From contig OZ007514.1 in the NCBI GenBank assembly GCA_963931865.1, positions 12,457,928 to 12,521,927 on the forward strand: a DNA stretch of 64,000 nucleotides. The letters are read 5' to 3'. This document shows, one piece after another, positions 28,802 through 43,757 of the stretch. The position numbers and the translations under genes are program-made. The stretch's first letter is position 1; each line of letters starts with the position of its first letter. The notes beneath the pieces were generated by a model. That model did not search any database, was not told the origin of the DNA, and worked only from the letters and a program-made list of their open reading frames with translations. Source of the stretch: Axinella damicornis (lineage: Eukaryota; Porifera; Demospongiae; Axinellida; Axinellidae).

Positions 28802-31800
28802 CTGTATAAGAAAAATGTGTATAATGATGATCATGATGTGCTCAGCTGTGAGATCTACATTATGCATGTTGACAGCACTTTTACATCCCAATGTTAATTG
28901 TAATGCTGATGCTGCCTGCATAATGTAGATCTCACCGCGTTGATGCCAATTCAAGCATAGAATCATTATAACAGGGAAGATTAATCACAAAAATGCTATC
29001 TAAAGTTTGTTGCTGCGGTATTGGTATATGTATAGTTGTGCAGCACATGTAACAATGCCAAACTTGTGATAATCGTGTTTCCAGTACAATTATGTAGCTT
29101 TGTACTATGGTATCCAATCGACTTTGTGATGCACGAGTATATGGACGAATTCAATAGGGGAGCCTTAGCTTGAAATATACGTACATTGCCAAATGGAAGG
29201 ATAAGTCAGGGTTTGATTTTATATGGGAGGTTGTACAGGAACACACCTCCAACAATTATGAATGTGTACGTATGTACATACGTACATACATACGTGTTCA
29301 TAATTTAGGGTTAGTAGTACGTACGTACATACATACCACTTCTTTTTTTTTTGTGAAAATAATCAGTGAAAGTTTACAAATGTCAAAAATAGGAGCAGGA
29401 AAATAAAAAGAGAACAGTTTACACGATCCCATCAATCCTGGGTGAGTTCACTGGGAGGCATACACCACGTGCATATGTACCACCACGTGTGTACGTACCA
29501 CCACGTGCGTACGCCTCCAGCACCAGTGGTCCAGCTAGCTACTGATGGTAACTAGTAGCACCACTGGTTTCTGACTTTGAGTGGGTCACTTTGGCCACTT
29601 TGTATACATCCATGACTTAAAATTTAGCTCTGCTCACAAAACGGCTGTGTTGTAACTCATCTTTAATTTATCGTTGGAGCCCTAAATTTGACTTCCACTT
29701 CCGGAAGTACTAGATTCCTGACCAGTAAAATCATCCCATCTCAGGAATGTCAATCTCTGCCACAAACTATCAGATTGCCTTCCTACCGTGTATGTGACTT
29801 GCAGTTCTCATACTGATTTCTCGCAAGACTTGTAGCAGTACAACTATGGATTTTCCACAAGACTTATAGTACTACGACAGATCATGTCACTTTTAAATTG
29901 AACTGCACGTACCTACAATACACATTGACCCCTGTACGGCTTAATGATAGCACACAGAAACTTACTCAACAAATTCTATTGAAGTGTGGGATTCCAGCTT
30001 CTCTGCTAATAGTGTAAGTCCTGGACCACCTTGTATTTTGTTGTCATTCAAACTGAATGCAGTGAAGAATATAACTATCAGTAAGCCAGAATAAAGAGTT
30101 ATTTTCAATCATTTTAGCCAGTGCTGCAGCTAGGCCTTGGCAAAATTATGCTAAAAAATTGTCCTATTATGCTATGCTCCAATGCTCTTACCTGCTTTAA
30201 TTATGCTTCCAAGATGTGCTCACATTATGCTCATTCATTCATGAGCACAGCTGGCCTTGTGGTAGTCACGAAATTAGCCCCGTACCAAAAGTAGACATTG
30301 ATGGTCAGCCTAGTTCTAGCTGTTCTATCACACATAAACTAAAAGCACCAACAAAGTCAGACCTTTCCTGCTCCAAACAGCTGTTCGTTATGCCAGTATA
30401 TCCATCCACCCTACTATTATGCTCGAGCATAATTCGCCAAGGCCTAGCTGCAGCTACCGTAATCTCCATATTGATGGAATTGAAACTGAGCCTGTGTGGT
30501 ATAAAATTGTTGTACGTACAACTAACATGGTACGTAACCATATCATCATTGCATAGGTTCTTTCAGGTAAGACAGTCTCACTTCAGAAATAAGATCTTGC
30601 TTGGAACTTCAGCAAGTGCAACCACTCCAAGATCTGTGATTGTGCCTCTGCTTAGGCTGAAAGTGTATGATTTGGACAATGTACATAATGTATAGATAAT
30701 GATATTGAGCATTTGTATACTTGACCCCTAAGAATGGGGGCAGCCAAAGATGCTGCAAGCTTCAAGAACACAGTAAGTGACTTACTCCAGTAACCTCGGC
30801 TGTGAAGAACTGAATCTGAATCTCAATAATATCTCAGATAGCACACGAACTTCATCATCATTTAAACCATTGAACCTGAGTTATAAAAGCATCATTCATT
30901 ATAAGAGTTGGTTGCAGAAATTAGCACCCAAACAAACTATAACAATCACTTTCTTACTGCCCAAGACATAATATTATTTGGCTTTGAACAGGAGTATAGT
31001 TTAGTATGCATAGGAGTACTATACTCTTTGTAGGCCAATGGTAGCTATGAAATGACCAGATGAACAGTACATTGAGCTAACATTTTTCGCGATTGAATGC
31101 CAACATGCGAACATTCGTACCCACAAAAATTTGTTCTCACAAACACTTTTCCATCTGGATTCTGGAGTAGCTAGCTCTGTCGCTGTCTCGCTACTTCCGA
31201 CCTGTACAAGTACTGCGGCGAGGGCCCTTATCGACCACCAACAGTCCCACAGTTGCATGAGCAAGCAGCTGCATATCGTGCATAGCACATCGTCGTGCGA
31301 GAGAACCATAATTATAGCAAGATCTCGAGCGAACAACAGGCATTGATCACCAAATATGCTTTGTTCCATGGCAATGCATATGACCGTCTGCCGATGTTAG
31401 TCTCTTACCTTCGCTTCCACGCTGAAGTGTTCGTTGGGTTTTCCAGTAGTACACGTGCATGATATGTGCAGTAGGAGGGGGTGTGGTCATAGGTCGTGAC
31501 TCTATCGCAAAATTAAAAATCGCAAGATTTTTCGCAAAAAGTTGTACCCACGAAAATTTCTGCTATCCGGTATATGGCCTCTTTTGTAGGACAATATGAC
31601 ATGACCAGATGAATAAAGATAGTATGTTAGTTATGTTAAATTAAACAAAGCGGTTGTCTCCTGCACGAGAGCATCCACAGGTGTAGAATGTCTGCAAACC
31701 CTGTACAACTTACTTAAAAACTTTTCTACACCTGGTTGTGTTTTTTTTTTTGTAGGCCAATGGTAGCTATGACACGACCAGATGAAAAAAAAGGATAGTA

Positions 31801-34213
31801 TACTGTGCAAGTGGTTCACAAGGATGCATAATGTGGGAGAGGTCTGTCTCCTGCATGAGAGCATCCACAGGTGTAGATTGTCTGCAAAACCTGTACAACT
31901 TACTGCAGAGAGTCAGTACCATGTTCACATTGCAACTTAGTAAAGATTGATGTCCCAAAAATTTCATCTTGGAAGCGACCAGTGATCCTAAACAAAAGTA
32001 CCAAAATTTCCAGTCAGTCAGAATGTAGGATACATATGAACACAGCGGGGAGCTTACAGTAAAAACTTTTCTACACCTGGGTTTTGCTTCTGCAGCGTAC
32101 ATAATCTGTGTGTGATAGGAATGAGGTGAGCATGTCACGATTAAAAAAAACTATGTTAAATGGACAAGTGCACACTGCAGAAGACGACAGCGATATAGCA
32201 TGACTAGCCACTTCATGTCCTGCATGGATGAGTACTGTAAACACTTCAGAGACATAGAGCTCTACGATGTCAAATATCTGCAAATTGGTAAGACTATATA
32301 CTGCTATCCACTTTGGTAGTTAAAGCACTTAATACTCACAGCCTTGACTCTGAAACTGAAGGTGTTTCATCAGATGCTAATGTCACCAGGTTTATATTCT
32401 CTGCACTATAGGATAAAATGTTCCTACTATAATTCTCATACTGGAATAATAGGCTCAGAAAACAGCACTGCAACTTACAATACACATTTGACTGGTTTGA
32501 GGGCAACATTCCAATCTTCAGTACTATATACAGGGTTGCCACGGAGACTATAAAAGAGTAAAATATTAAAACAATAAGCTGGATTAATTCACAATGCTTG
32601 CCATTAACTTACTCCATGATCTTCAGTGACTGGCTAACTGACATAGCCCTAGTTAGGGCTGCTGCTCCTTCCTTTGATATCATGTTCCAGCTGAGGCTAA
32701 TTAGGGATAATTATTGAATGCATACATATTATATGCAGTATAATATTCATGCATCACAACAGTATCTTACTCTAGTTTCTGAAGCGACGTCTCCAACTCT
32801 ACGGCACTTGCAAGTGCACTAGCTCCAACATCTGTTATATTTGTAGCTGCAAGCCTACAAAGCAGTCCATACGAAAAGTTAAAAAATGTGACATGCAAGA
32901 TAGTAGAATAAAAGTACGTAGGGAAGCAAGGTAGAGATGATAGCATAAAACAGTTATCTCTTCACATAATACAGTTACAGTCATAATAATGATTTCTTTA
33001 TATCATTCTTTAAGCAGCAGGCGTTCACTTGAGCTGATGTTTGCCATCTATCACAGAGCAGCACAAGTCTGCCTTCACATACAGCAGGCTTCCTTAGCTA
33101 ATGTCAGTCTTGCCCTTGGTATATATACGTACGGACAATTTACTCAGGTTCACTGTCATGCAGCATTGGTTGAAGAATCATTGACCCAGACATCTGTTCA
33201 ACCCTTCTCTACATCAATGACAAAGTCAGCTCTCTGGCCTGTCTAAATACGTGACATTTACCCTATACCCATACCTGACAGAGTACATAGTCTTGAGTTC
33301 AAACTTCACATGCGTACAAATGAAGAAATAGTGTCACAAATGGAGCCATAGTTCTTGAGTGAGTGGTTAAAGTGCCGGCACTTTGTGAGACAAAGTAGTA
33401 TGGGTGAATTCATGTGCTGCTCAGTGTAAATGCTGATGTTTCGTGTGAAATGGTCATGAGAGAGTCATGCAATTTTGAACTAGCCCGTCTGAAGAAAGAA
33501 GAAAACTAACTTTGGGCATTTGGCGACTTTCTTTGCTGCCAATTAATTATTGGCTAACTGCCAGTTGTTGTCTGTACTGGAACCATGGTCTGTTTTGTAC
33601 GTTTTGAACCACCATTGTCATCATTACATGCATTTCTGAAGTTCTGTACTAGATAGGAGGGGTCTCTCAAGGATGTAATTGAACTAGGACACTCTCTCTA
33701 TGCCAATCACCTCCTTCAGAGACCAACCTGCAAAGGTCTGTAAGGCTGCAAGCTGTATGTACTAACAAGTTTACTATTCATGAGTTGACATGGCATACCA
33801 CATTGCCAATTAGCCGGTCAATATCCAATATGAGGCTTCAATAACAAGTCAGTGTAAAAAGGACAAGGTTCACAACACTAATATAAAGTCTACTGGCTGC
33901 ATGTTATGATTTCAATCCTCCAATAGTTTAATTAGGATGACTGTACACTCCCAAAAACTTCATGTTTCCACTTCCATTTGCATGTTTTAGGATTTGACAA
34001 CAGCTCCTTTATCCCAACCAAGGCTGCAGAAGAATGATAAGCTCAGATGGTCACATGGTAGACACACGGAGGGCGGTGCCCAACAAAGAATCTCGATGTC
34101 CTGTGTTGTACTGTCCGTCCAATGGCTGGATATCAGAGCGTTCGTAAAGCAGATGGTTCGTTGTTCACAACGCCGGGGACGGATCAACGCGAAACAGGTA
34201 TATAACAGTTGGG

Positions 34214-34250
<37 letters not shown>

Positions 34251-37200
34251 TGTCTACCATCTGTCTACCTGACGTCATCGCACGTGACCAGATCTCCCAG
34301 GCCTTCCCCCGCCGTATTTCATACCAGAAGCGATGAATGCTGGCGGTGGGAACGGCCTAGGAATGAGGCTAGGTGCAAGCATGAATCTGCTTCTCTGCTT
34401 AGTTGAAAACAGAATCCCTGTAAGTGTGCAGTTGTAACACTGACCACAGTCCTACAATTACACTGGCGCTGCCTTTGATCCACCCACGCAAAATGACACC
34501 AACTAAGATTGACAATACGTATGCATGTAATAACTTTTGTGGTTAAGCTATCAAAGTTCTCAGATGAGATTATGACACCATTACCAGGTATGTACTTTGC
34601 GTGAGTGATGGGGTCTGAGTCAGCAAGGTCCACAGATTGTCATAGCAGTATATAAGTATATAAACTAGATAGAACACATTCCTGGTACCCCACATGGAAG
34701 GATAGCAAGCAGCTACAATCGCCGGGGCATCTCTACAGCCAATGCATGATTATTTGGGGGGGGGGGGGGGGAGGGGGGGGGGGGGGGAACACATGCTATC
34801 GCGTATACAGTGTTCGTGTATGCCCATATCTAAGGTGTGGGAGTGACCAACTGCTGGTCTTTTACAACCTTTTTGGGGGTCTATGTCGAGAGACTTCAAT
34901 GATTTTCATTGGACAGACAGCAGAAGATGGACAGACAGACGACGGACAGACGGACAAAACCAATTGCTTAACCCCACTTCAGGCATGCATGCGCAGGATA
35001 AAACCCAAGCAGTGGGTTAAAAATGGAAAGCAGAGGGTTAACTTAAACTAGCTACACTTGTCCTTCCATCCTGGTTGTTTAATTACTCTTTGGTCTTGTC
35101 TTCTGCACTTTTGATGACTTCTCAGCCAAGTCCCTGTTAATGTATTCCTTCTCGTTGCCATCGATTATGAGTCTGAACTGTTTCGTAGGTTATATCGTGG
35201 GGGATCCCACAACTGACCTCAAATTCTGCAGTGACTGGTTCACCTTCAGAGTATCTGCCAGCATGCCAGCTCCATAGTCTGTTATGCCATTAACATCAAG
35301 ACTGTAGGGAAGATGAAAATAGAATTCCATGCATCAAATGAAGAACGCTCAATGTGTGCACCCTTGATATGCATGGTGTAATGGACGAGTCAGAAACTGA
35401 CCTCAAATTCTGCAGTGACTGGTTCACCTTCAGAGCATCTGCCAGCATGCCAGCTCCATAGTCTGTTATGCCATTACCATCAAGACTGTAGGGGAGATGA
35501 AAATAGAATTCCATGCATCAAATGAAGAACGCTCAATGTGTGCACCCTTGATATGCATGGTGTAATGGACGAGTCAGAAACTGACCTCAAATTCTGCAGT
35601 GACTGGTTCACCTTCAGAGCATCTGCCAGCATGCCAGCTCCTTCGCCTGTTATGCCATTACTATCAAGTCTGTACGTTAGAACACACAGAACACTCAACG
35701 GTGTGCACCCCTGATATGCATAGTGTAATGGACGAGTCAGCAACTGACCTCAAATTCTGCAGTGACTGGTTCACCTTCAGAGCATCTGCCAGCATGCCAG
35801 CTCCTTCGTCTGTTATGCTATTACCATCAAGACTGTAGGGGAGATGAAAATAGAATTCCATGCATCAAATGAAGAACACTCAATGGTGTGCACCCCTGAT
35901 ATGCATGGTGTAATGGACGAGTCAGAAACTGACCTCAAATTCTGCAGTGACTGGTTCACCATCAGAGCATCTGCCAGCATGCCAGCTCCTTCGCCTGTTA
36001 TGCCATTACTATCAAGTCTGTACGTTAGAATTGAATTACATGCAGAACACTCAACGGTGTGCACCCCTGATATGCATGGTGTCATGGATGAGTCAGCAAC
36101 TGACCTCAAATTCTGCAGTGACTGGTTCACCTTCAGAGCATCTGCCAGTATGCCAGCTCCACTGTCACTTATGCTATTACCATCAAGACTGTAAGTGAAA
36201 TGGTAACATACATACCAGTAACTACAGTGGTATGTCTTCCAGGTCTCAGGCAAATGAATGTATGAAAGTGGCCATTCTGCTTTTCTGCAAAAGTGCGCTA
36301 GAAATTCCCAGACACTGTAACAACTGTTTGTGTTTTGTTGAATTCCTGAAAGCACAAGAACTGCAACCTTAGAGATGCCTTGTGGTAAGGCTTCTCTAGT
36401 TTTCTTGATTTCCAGATTTGCAGAAACAGCAATTCCAGAGATGCCTTCTGGTAAGATTTCCTGATTTCTTGATTTGCAGAACAGCGACTCCAGACCACCC
36501 ACTGATGCACAGTTTCACCGTTTTCTGCAATTTTTCCCACAGTGATCATTTATTATTAATTACTTAACATGCACAGCACTGACGTCATATTAATACCCCT
36601 CCCCTCCCTAGTCTGGTTCCCAAATGGTACAGCATGGAGGTCTGGGACCAGACTGCTGTTGATCCCTGAGCACAATCATAATTTCACACCACCTCAGACT
36701 AATCTGGCCACCTGCAGCTGCAAGCATGAAAAGCAAGACCAAAGGCGCGCGCCACCTTGGATTAAAGGTCACGGCATGCACACACAGAAAAGCAGAGCAG
36801 GAATAAAGACCCAGCACTTATAAGGTCACCTTTGTGCATGTTAGTGTTTGCAGCATGCAGCAACTAGACTAGGGAGAGGAGGGGTATTAATATGACGTCA
36901 GTGCTGTGCATGTTAAGTAATTAATAATAAATGATCACTGTAGGAAAAATTGCAGAAAACGGTGAAACTGTGCATCAGTCGGTGGTCTGGAGTCGCTGTT
37001 CTGCAAATCAAGAAATCAGGAAATCTTACCAGAAGGCATCTCTGGAGTTGCTGTTTCTGCAAATCTGGAAATAAAGAAAACTAGAGAAGCCTTACCACAA
37101 GGCATCTCTGAGGTTGCAGTTCTTGTGCTTTCAGGAATTCAACAAAACACAAACAGTTAAGTTACAGTGTCTGGGAATTTCTAGCACACTTTTGCAGAAA

Positions 37201-40200
37201 AGCAGAATGGCCACTTTCATACACTCATTCAGGCAGATAATGTGGCCTTCGGCTCATGCATTATCTCGTCCTGGACTGGTAACTAGATTGTGGTAAACTG
37301 GTATTTAAATAATATTAATTATGAGGGGCGACCACACTCCTGGTAGCCGTGGTTAAACGGTAGCACAAGCTAAGTGTGACAGTTCGTTGCAATTATCACA
37401 CATCACGTGAGTACCATGATAGCTATAATAATATAGGGAAGATAATTATTTAGAGTGCTCTCAAGTACCGAATAAAACCATTCATAAAGTACATTAGCCG
37501 CGTTGCAACCCCGTGTTGCCGTAGCGCAAGCTAAGTATTGCAATACATTCCAATTAACGCACATGCCACGTGGCAACCACGCTCAGTCGATCGCGAGCAA
37601 TGGCGACCATAAGGAAGACAAGACATTATTACAGCACTCACAACTTAGCCAGCACAGTGAGTTTCGGCATGTAAGCGTCAGTGAACGACAGTGATCACGG
37701 CCATGTGGTCAGAATCTTCGTGTGCCTTTCTTACGAACGGTACTGCCACCGGAAGTCGATGGAGCGCTCGAGCAATGGCGGCCAATGGCGAGACAAAAGC
37801 GCTCATATCTCCACCACCAAGGTGAGTTTCAGCACCAAAATTGTATGGTGAGGACAGTGCATGCTAGCGATCACTATGGTGTAGTCAGAATATTTGCAGG
37901 CCATTGCTAACTAGTCAAACATTAATATTATTTACATTCATTATTTACGCGGTACAATTTTTCCCCTACCAGGAGTGTAATGTTTTAAGAATTGCTTATT
38001 ATGCTCACGTACCGTAGTGTACGTATCAAGCGCCCACCACGTATCAAGCGCCCACCCCCCTCTTCACGCGAAAGTTACTGCACAGGGTCCAAAAGCAGTG
38101 TAGTAAGGGCCCACCCATCACAAAAGTTTTGAGCAGCATTTCTTAACCTCTGGGCGAGGTTGTGCATTCAAAAAGGCCTATTTACAGTCAATTACGGCGA
38201 GCTTAAAGACGCGCGATCAATTTCTATGCGTGAAAAATGGACTTAGATATTCATAGCTGGTCATTGATATTCACAGCTTACCGCAGCCCTTGTTGTTTAT
38301 CTCTTTAGGGCCTAAATTTCTTTCTCTAGGTCATTTTCAGTCTATAGAACACTTAATCATACCCTAATTTCTGTTCCCTGGCGTTGCTGGTCTCGAAACT
38401 GCTCACACAGGTAATTTCAGCTACACTAAGCATATACGTGACTTAACCACACCCACCAACTAACGAACTTGCAATCAAGCCTCCCGAGAAGTGGCCAACC
38501 TGCCGTAGCTAAAAAACGGACCATGAACACTGGAAATGGAGGGCCTACAAGGTAAGACAGCTACTTTCTAAGTCCATTTATGCTTAAAACCCGAGAAATG
38601 GCCTACCCGGCTCCAACCAAGGGCTGTTCAAAGCTGAGCCCAAACGCGGCCATGCTGTTTGCACCCTTCGGGTGCACCCACCCACCTCCCCCTGCCCTGC
38701 CCTTTCTGCTGGCGCAGAGCCTATCTCCCAAGGACATTGCCGGATGTAACATCATGAAGATGAAAGTCTCACGTTGCAAATATGCAACGTTAGGTCTTAA
38801 AGGGCTAATGGGGGAAAGCAGCTCACCTAAAAATGGAGCTATTTAATGATATTCATGGGGACCCCAGATTTGTATCAGACTGTGTCAAGTACAAGCTTGC
38901 AACCAAGGTTAGCCACAGTTGGGGCTTCACAGGGTACCAACGGCACAGGCACACCCTCCAACACACAGAATAATAGTGAATAGGCTGTTAATTATATTCA
39001 TGATCCACAAAATAAGACAGATTACGTCCCTTGTCGCAGTCACAGTCAGGGTATGGTTGGACAGAGGTTCAGTGCTCAGTTCAGCTATAGCTTGCTTATC
39101 TCTGGACTTTTTTCCCACATTTCGGTTCTTTCTCTCGTCTCATTAATTATACAGTGCTGAATGGGTGGGCGGATACCACATGCCTAAGTAGTCTGAGTAC
39201 GCATCTAGCGCCCACCCCCCTGTTCAGTGACGTTCTATTGTCCCCAAACCCTGGGCACTTAATATGTACTCTATGGTAATGCTCGTTCATAATTCATGAG
39301 GACAAACCTGAACTCCTGTCACTCAGGGTTAGTTGTACGTACGTACATACATACCACCACGTGCATACGTACCACCACGTGCATACGTACTACCACGTGC
39401 ATACGTACCACCACGTGCATACGTACCACCACGTGCATACGTACTACCACGTGCATACGTACCACCACGTGCGTACGTACCACCACGTGCGTACGTACCA
39501 CCACGTGCGTACGTACCACCACGTGCGTACGTACCACCACGTGCGTATGTACCACCACGTGCGTACGTACCACCACGTGCGTACGTACCACCACGTGCGT
39601 ACGTACCACCACGTGCGTATGTACCACCACGTGCGTACGTACCACCACGTGCGTACGTACTACCACGTGCGTACGTACCACCACGTGCGTACGTACCACC
39701 ACGTGCGTACGTACCACCACGTGCGTACGTACTACCACGTGCGTACGTACCACCACGTGCGTACGTACCACCACGTGCGTACGTACCACCACGTGCGTAC
39801 GTACCACCACGTGCGTACGTACCACCACGTGCGTACGTACCACCACGTGCGTACGTACCACCACGTGCGTACGTACCACCACGTGCGTACGTACCACCAC
39901 GTGCGTACGTACCACCACGTGCGTACGTACCACCACGTGCGTACGTACCACCACGTGCATACGTACCACCACGTGCGTACGTACCACCACGTGCGTACGT
40001 ACCACCATGTGCGTACGTACCACCACGTGCATACGTACTACCACGTGCATACGTACTACCACGTGCATACGTACCACCACGTGCGTACGTACTACCACGT
40101 GCATACGTACCACCACGTGCTTTTGCCTCCATTTAGGCTGAAATTGTATGATTTATGAATACGTGGACAATGTACAGTATGCTTATAACACACAGTTGGC

Positions 40201-43200
40201 TGCTAAGAATGACGGCATGCAGTCAAAGATGCCACAAGCTTCAAGGCAGTCAATGAATACAGTATGTAGAACACATGCAGTAAGTGACTCACTCCAGTGA
40301 CCTCAGCTGTGACAGTGAAGAACTGAATCTCAACAATATCTCCAATAACACACGAACTTCATCATCTTTTAAATCATTGAACCTGAGTTATAAAATATAT
40401 TTTCGGCATATGAATTGGTTGTGGAACACACCCAAACCAGGAGCAATCACTTTCTTGTTGCATGATATGCCCAAGACACAGATTGATTTGATTCTGCATT
40501 TGGTTGTGTTGTTTTTTGTAGGCCAATGCTAGCTATGAGACGACCAGATGAACAAATAGGATAGTATGGTGTGCAAGTGGTTCACAAGGATGCATAATGT
40601 GGGAGAGGTCTGTCTCCTGCATGAGAGCATCCACAGGTGTAGATTGTCTGCAAACCCTGTACAACTTACTGCAGAAAGTCAGTGCCATGTTCACATTGCA
40701 AGTTAGTAAAGATTGATCTCCCAAAATCATGAATTTTATCTTGGAGGTGACCAGTGATCCTAAACAAGTACCAAAATTTCCAGTCAGTCAGAATGTAGGA
40801 TACATATGAACACAGTGGGGAGCTTACAGTAAAAACTTCTCTACACCTGGGTTTTGCTTCTGCAGCGTACGTAATCTGTATGTGATAGGAATGAGGTGAG
40901 CATGTCACGATTAAAAAACTATGTTAAATGGACAAGTCTACACTGCAGAAGATGACAGCGCTATAGTATGACTAGCTGCAGCTGCCACTTCATGTCCTGC
41001 ATGGATGAGTACTGTAAATGCTTCAGAGACATAGAGCTCTACGATGTCAAATATCCACAAATTGGTAAGACTATATAGTTACCCACTTTGGTAGTTAAGC
41101 ACTTAATACTCACAGCCTTGACTCTGACACTGAAGGTGTTTCATCAGATGCTAATGTCACCAGGTTTATATTCTCTGCACTATAGGATAAAATGTTCCTA
41201 CTATAATTCTCATACTGGATATAATAGGCTCAGAAAACAGCACTGCAACTTACAATACACATTTGACTGGTTTGAGGGCAACATTCCAATCTTCAGTACT
41301 ATATACAGGGTTGCCATGGAGACTATAAAAGAGTAAAATATTAAAACAATAAGTTGGATTAATTCACAATGCTTGCTATTAACTTACTCCATAATCTTCA
41401 GTGACTGGCTAACTGACATAGCCCTAGTTAAGGCTGCTGCTCCTTCCTCTGATATCATGTTCCAGCTGAGGCTTAGGGATTTATTGAATGCATACATAAT
41501 TATATGCAGTATAATATTCATGCAGTATCTTACTCTAGTTTCTGAAGCGACGTCTCCAACTCTAGAGCACTTGCAAGTGCACTAGCTCCAACATCTGTTA
41601 TATTTGTAGCTGCAAGCCTACAAAGAAGTACATACCAAAGTTATATGTAAAAATGTGACATGCAAGATAGTGGAATAAAAGTACGTAGGGAAGCAAGGTA
41701 GAGATGATAGCATAAAACAGTTATCTCTTCACATAATACAGTTACAGTCATAATAATGATTTCTTTATATCATTCTTTAAGCAGCAGGTGTTCACTTGAG
41801 CTGATGTTTGCCATCTATCACAGAGCAGCACAAGTCTGCCTTCACATACAGCAGGCTTCCTTAGCTGATGTCAGTCTTGCCCTTGGTATATATATATACG
41901 TACGGACAATTGACTCAGGTTCACTGTCATGCAGCATTGGTTGAAGAATCACTGACCCAGGCATCTGTTCAACCCTTCTCTACATCAATGACAAAGTCAG
42001 CTCTCCCTGTCTAAATATGTGACATTTATCCTACCCATACCTGACAGAGTACATAGTTTTGAATTCAAACTTCACATGTGTACAAATGAAGAAAATAGTG
42101 TCACAAATGGAGCCATAGTTCTTGAGTGAGTGGTTTCAAGTGCCAGCACATTATTAGACTGCAAAGTAGTATGGGTTCATGTGCTGCTCAGTGTAAAATG
42201 CTGATGTTTCGTGTGAAATGGTCATGAGAGAGTCATGCAATTTAGAACTAGCCCGTCTGAAGAAAGAAGAAAACTAATTTTGGGCATTTGGCGACTTTCT
42301 TTGCAAAGCTTTTTCACAACACTGGGAATCGAAGATGAATGGTACATTGTTCAAAGGGTTTTATAAGTTTTTGAGATTTCTTTGCACTAGTTGTCATATA
42401 TTGCTTGTTCCTCAATCCCTACATACAAAAGTAGTGTTGTGAACCTGTAGCCAATAATTGGTTATTGACCAGTTATTTACACTGTCAATCAATTATTGGC
42501 TTACTGCCAGTTGTTGTCTGTACTGGACCCATGCAGTGGCGGATCTAGAAATTTTGAAAGGGGGGTTCAGCAGGTTGGTTGGTACATACACAGCGCACCG
42601 CCGAAGGTGGTGCGCAGAGCTGCGAAGCGGCGATCAGTCCGCGGGAAGCGCGGAAATTTTTTTTACGTGTTCTTTTTAGCGATCAGGAAGCGCTCTCGTA
42701 GCATCTCTGCGCATTCTGGACACGTTCCCAGATGCAAAGAAGATTGACTAAGTAACCAGTAAGTATCGATATGTGGGGCTGTTAGCTTCCTTCTTTTCAT
42801 CGTCGACAGATTACAACCACGAACACTGCGTTATTGCTTTATTTTCTAATTATACGTATATACAGAAACTTGGCAAAATAATTGATGTAAAATTAAAATT
42901 GTGTAGCAAGCGTAAACCTAGCTAGCTGAACTTGACTATGTCTGCCTTCAGGCTTTCAGCCCGCGAACGGTCAAGGTAGGTAAGTTGCTCTTACATTTCA
43001 TGCAGCTTGCTTTTCTGCCTTGAGTGTACGGTCTGAGTCAAATACATTTTTTGGTTCTCCTTGAAAGGGGGGTTCCATGGAACCCTCGGAACCCCCCCCG
43101 GATCCGCTACTGCCATGGTCTGTTTAGTACGTTTTGAACCATCATTACATGCATTTCTGAAGTTCTTTACTAGATAGGTGGGGTCTCTCAAGGATGTGAT

Positions 43201-43725
43201 TGAATAAGGACACTCTCTATGCCAATCACCTCCTTCAGAGACCAACCTGCAAAGGCTGCAAGCTGTACTAACAAGTTTACTATTTATGAGTTGACATAGC
43301 ATACCACTTTGCCAATTAACCAGCCAATATGAGGCTTCAATAACAAATTAGTGTAAAAAGGACAAGGTTCACAACACTATTATAAAGTCTACTGGCTGCA
43401 TGTATCCCACATACATTATGATTTCAATCCTCCAATAGTTTAATTAGGATGACTGTACACTCCCAAAAACTTCATGTTTCCACTTCCATTTGCATGTTTT
43501 AGGATTTGACAACAGCTCCTTTATCCCAACCAAGGCTGCAGAAGAATGATAAGCTCAGATGGTCACATGGTAGACACACGGAGGGCGGTGCCCAACAAAG
43601 AATCTCGATGTCCTGTGTTGTACTGTCCGTCCAATGGCTGGATATCAGAGCGTTCGTAAAGCAGATGGTTCGTTGTTCACAACGCCGGGGACGGATCAAC
43701 GCGAAACAGGTATATAACAGTTGGG

Positions 43726-43757
<32 letters not shown>

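Larger units (their letters stand above)
30700..36240. repeat. Segmental duplication, copy A
   Basis: About 5.5 kb collinear with 40180-45350 (copy B) and in part with 49010-51050 (copy C). From about 33.95 to 35.3 kb, A and B differ only at scattered bases and in homopolymer length. The shared order is LRR exons, a tRNA-like relic, a C-tract, a G-tract, then the class a LRR run. Copy A carries a 977-bp foldback insertion just downstream that copy B lacks; copy B carries two insertions that A lacks. Confidence 0.85.

Noticed and set aside
34209..34406. Poly-proline and poly-glycine reading frames (also near 24.8, 34.8, 43.5 and 44.3 kb)
   Set aside because: Produced by homopolymer C- or G-tracts; no domain or splice support.
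33994..34633. Frames identical between segments A and B (34.0-34.6 and 43.5-44.1 kb)
   Set aside because: Identity reflects recent DNA duplication, not protein conservation; segment C does not keep them.
39351..40120. CRISPR array
   Set aside because: Contiguous tandem repeat without spacers, in animal DNA.
39319..40158. Open frames of about 265-281 codons in several frames on both strands
   Set aside because: All come from the 18-bp satellite, whose unit is divisible by three and has no stop. The repeated hexapeptides differ in each frame and nothing favours one.
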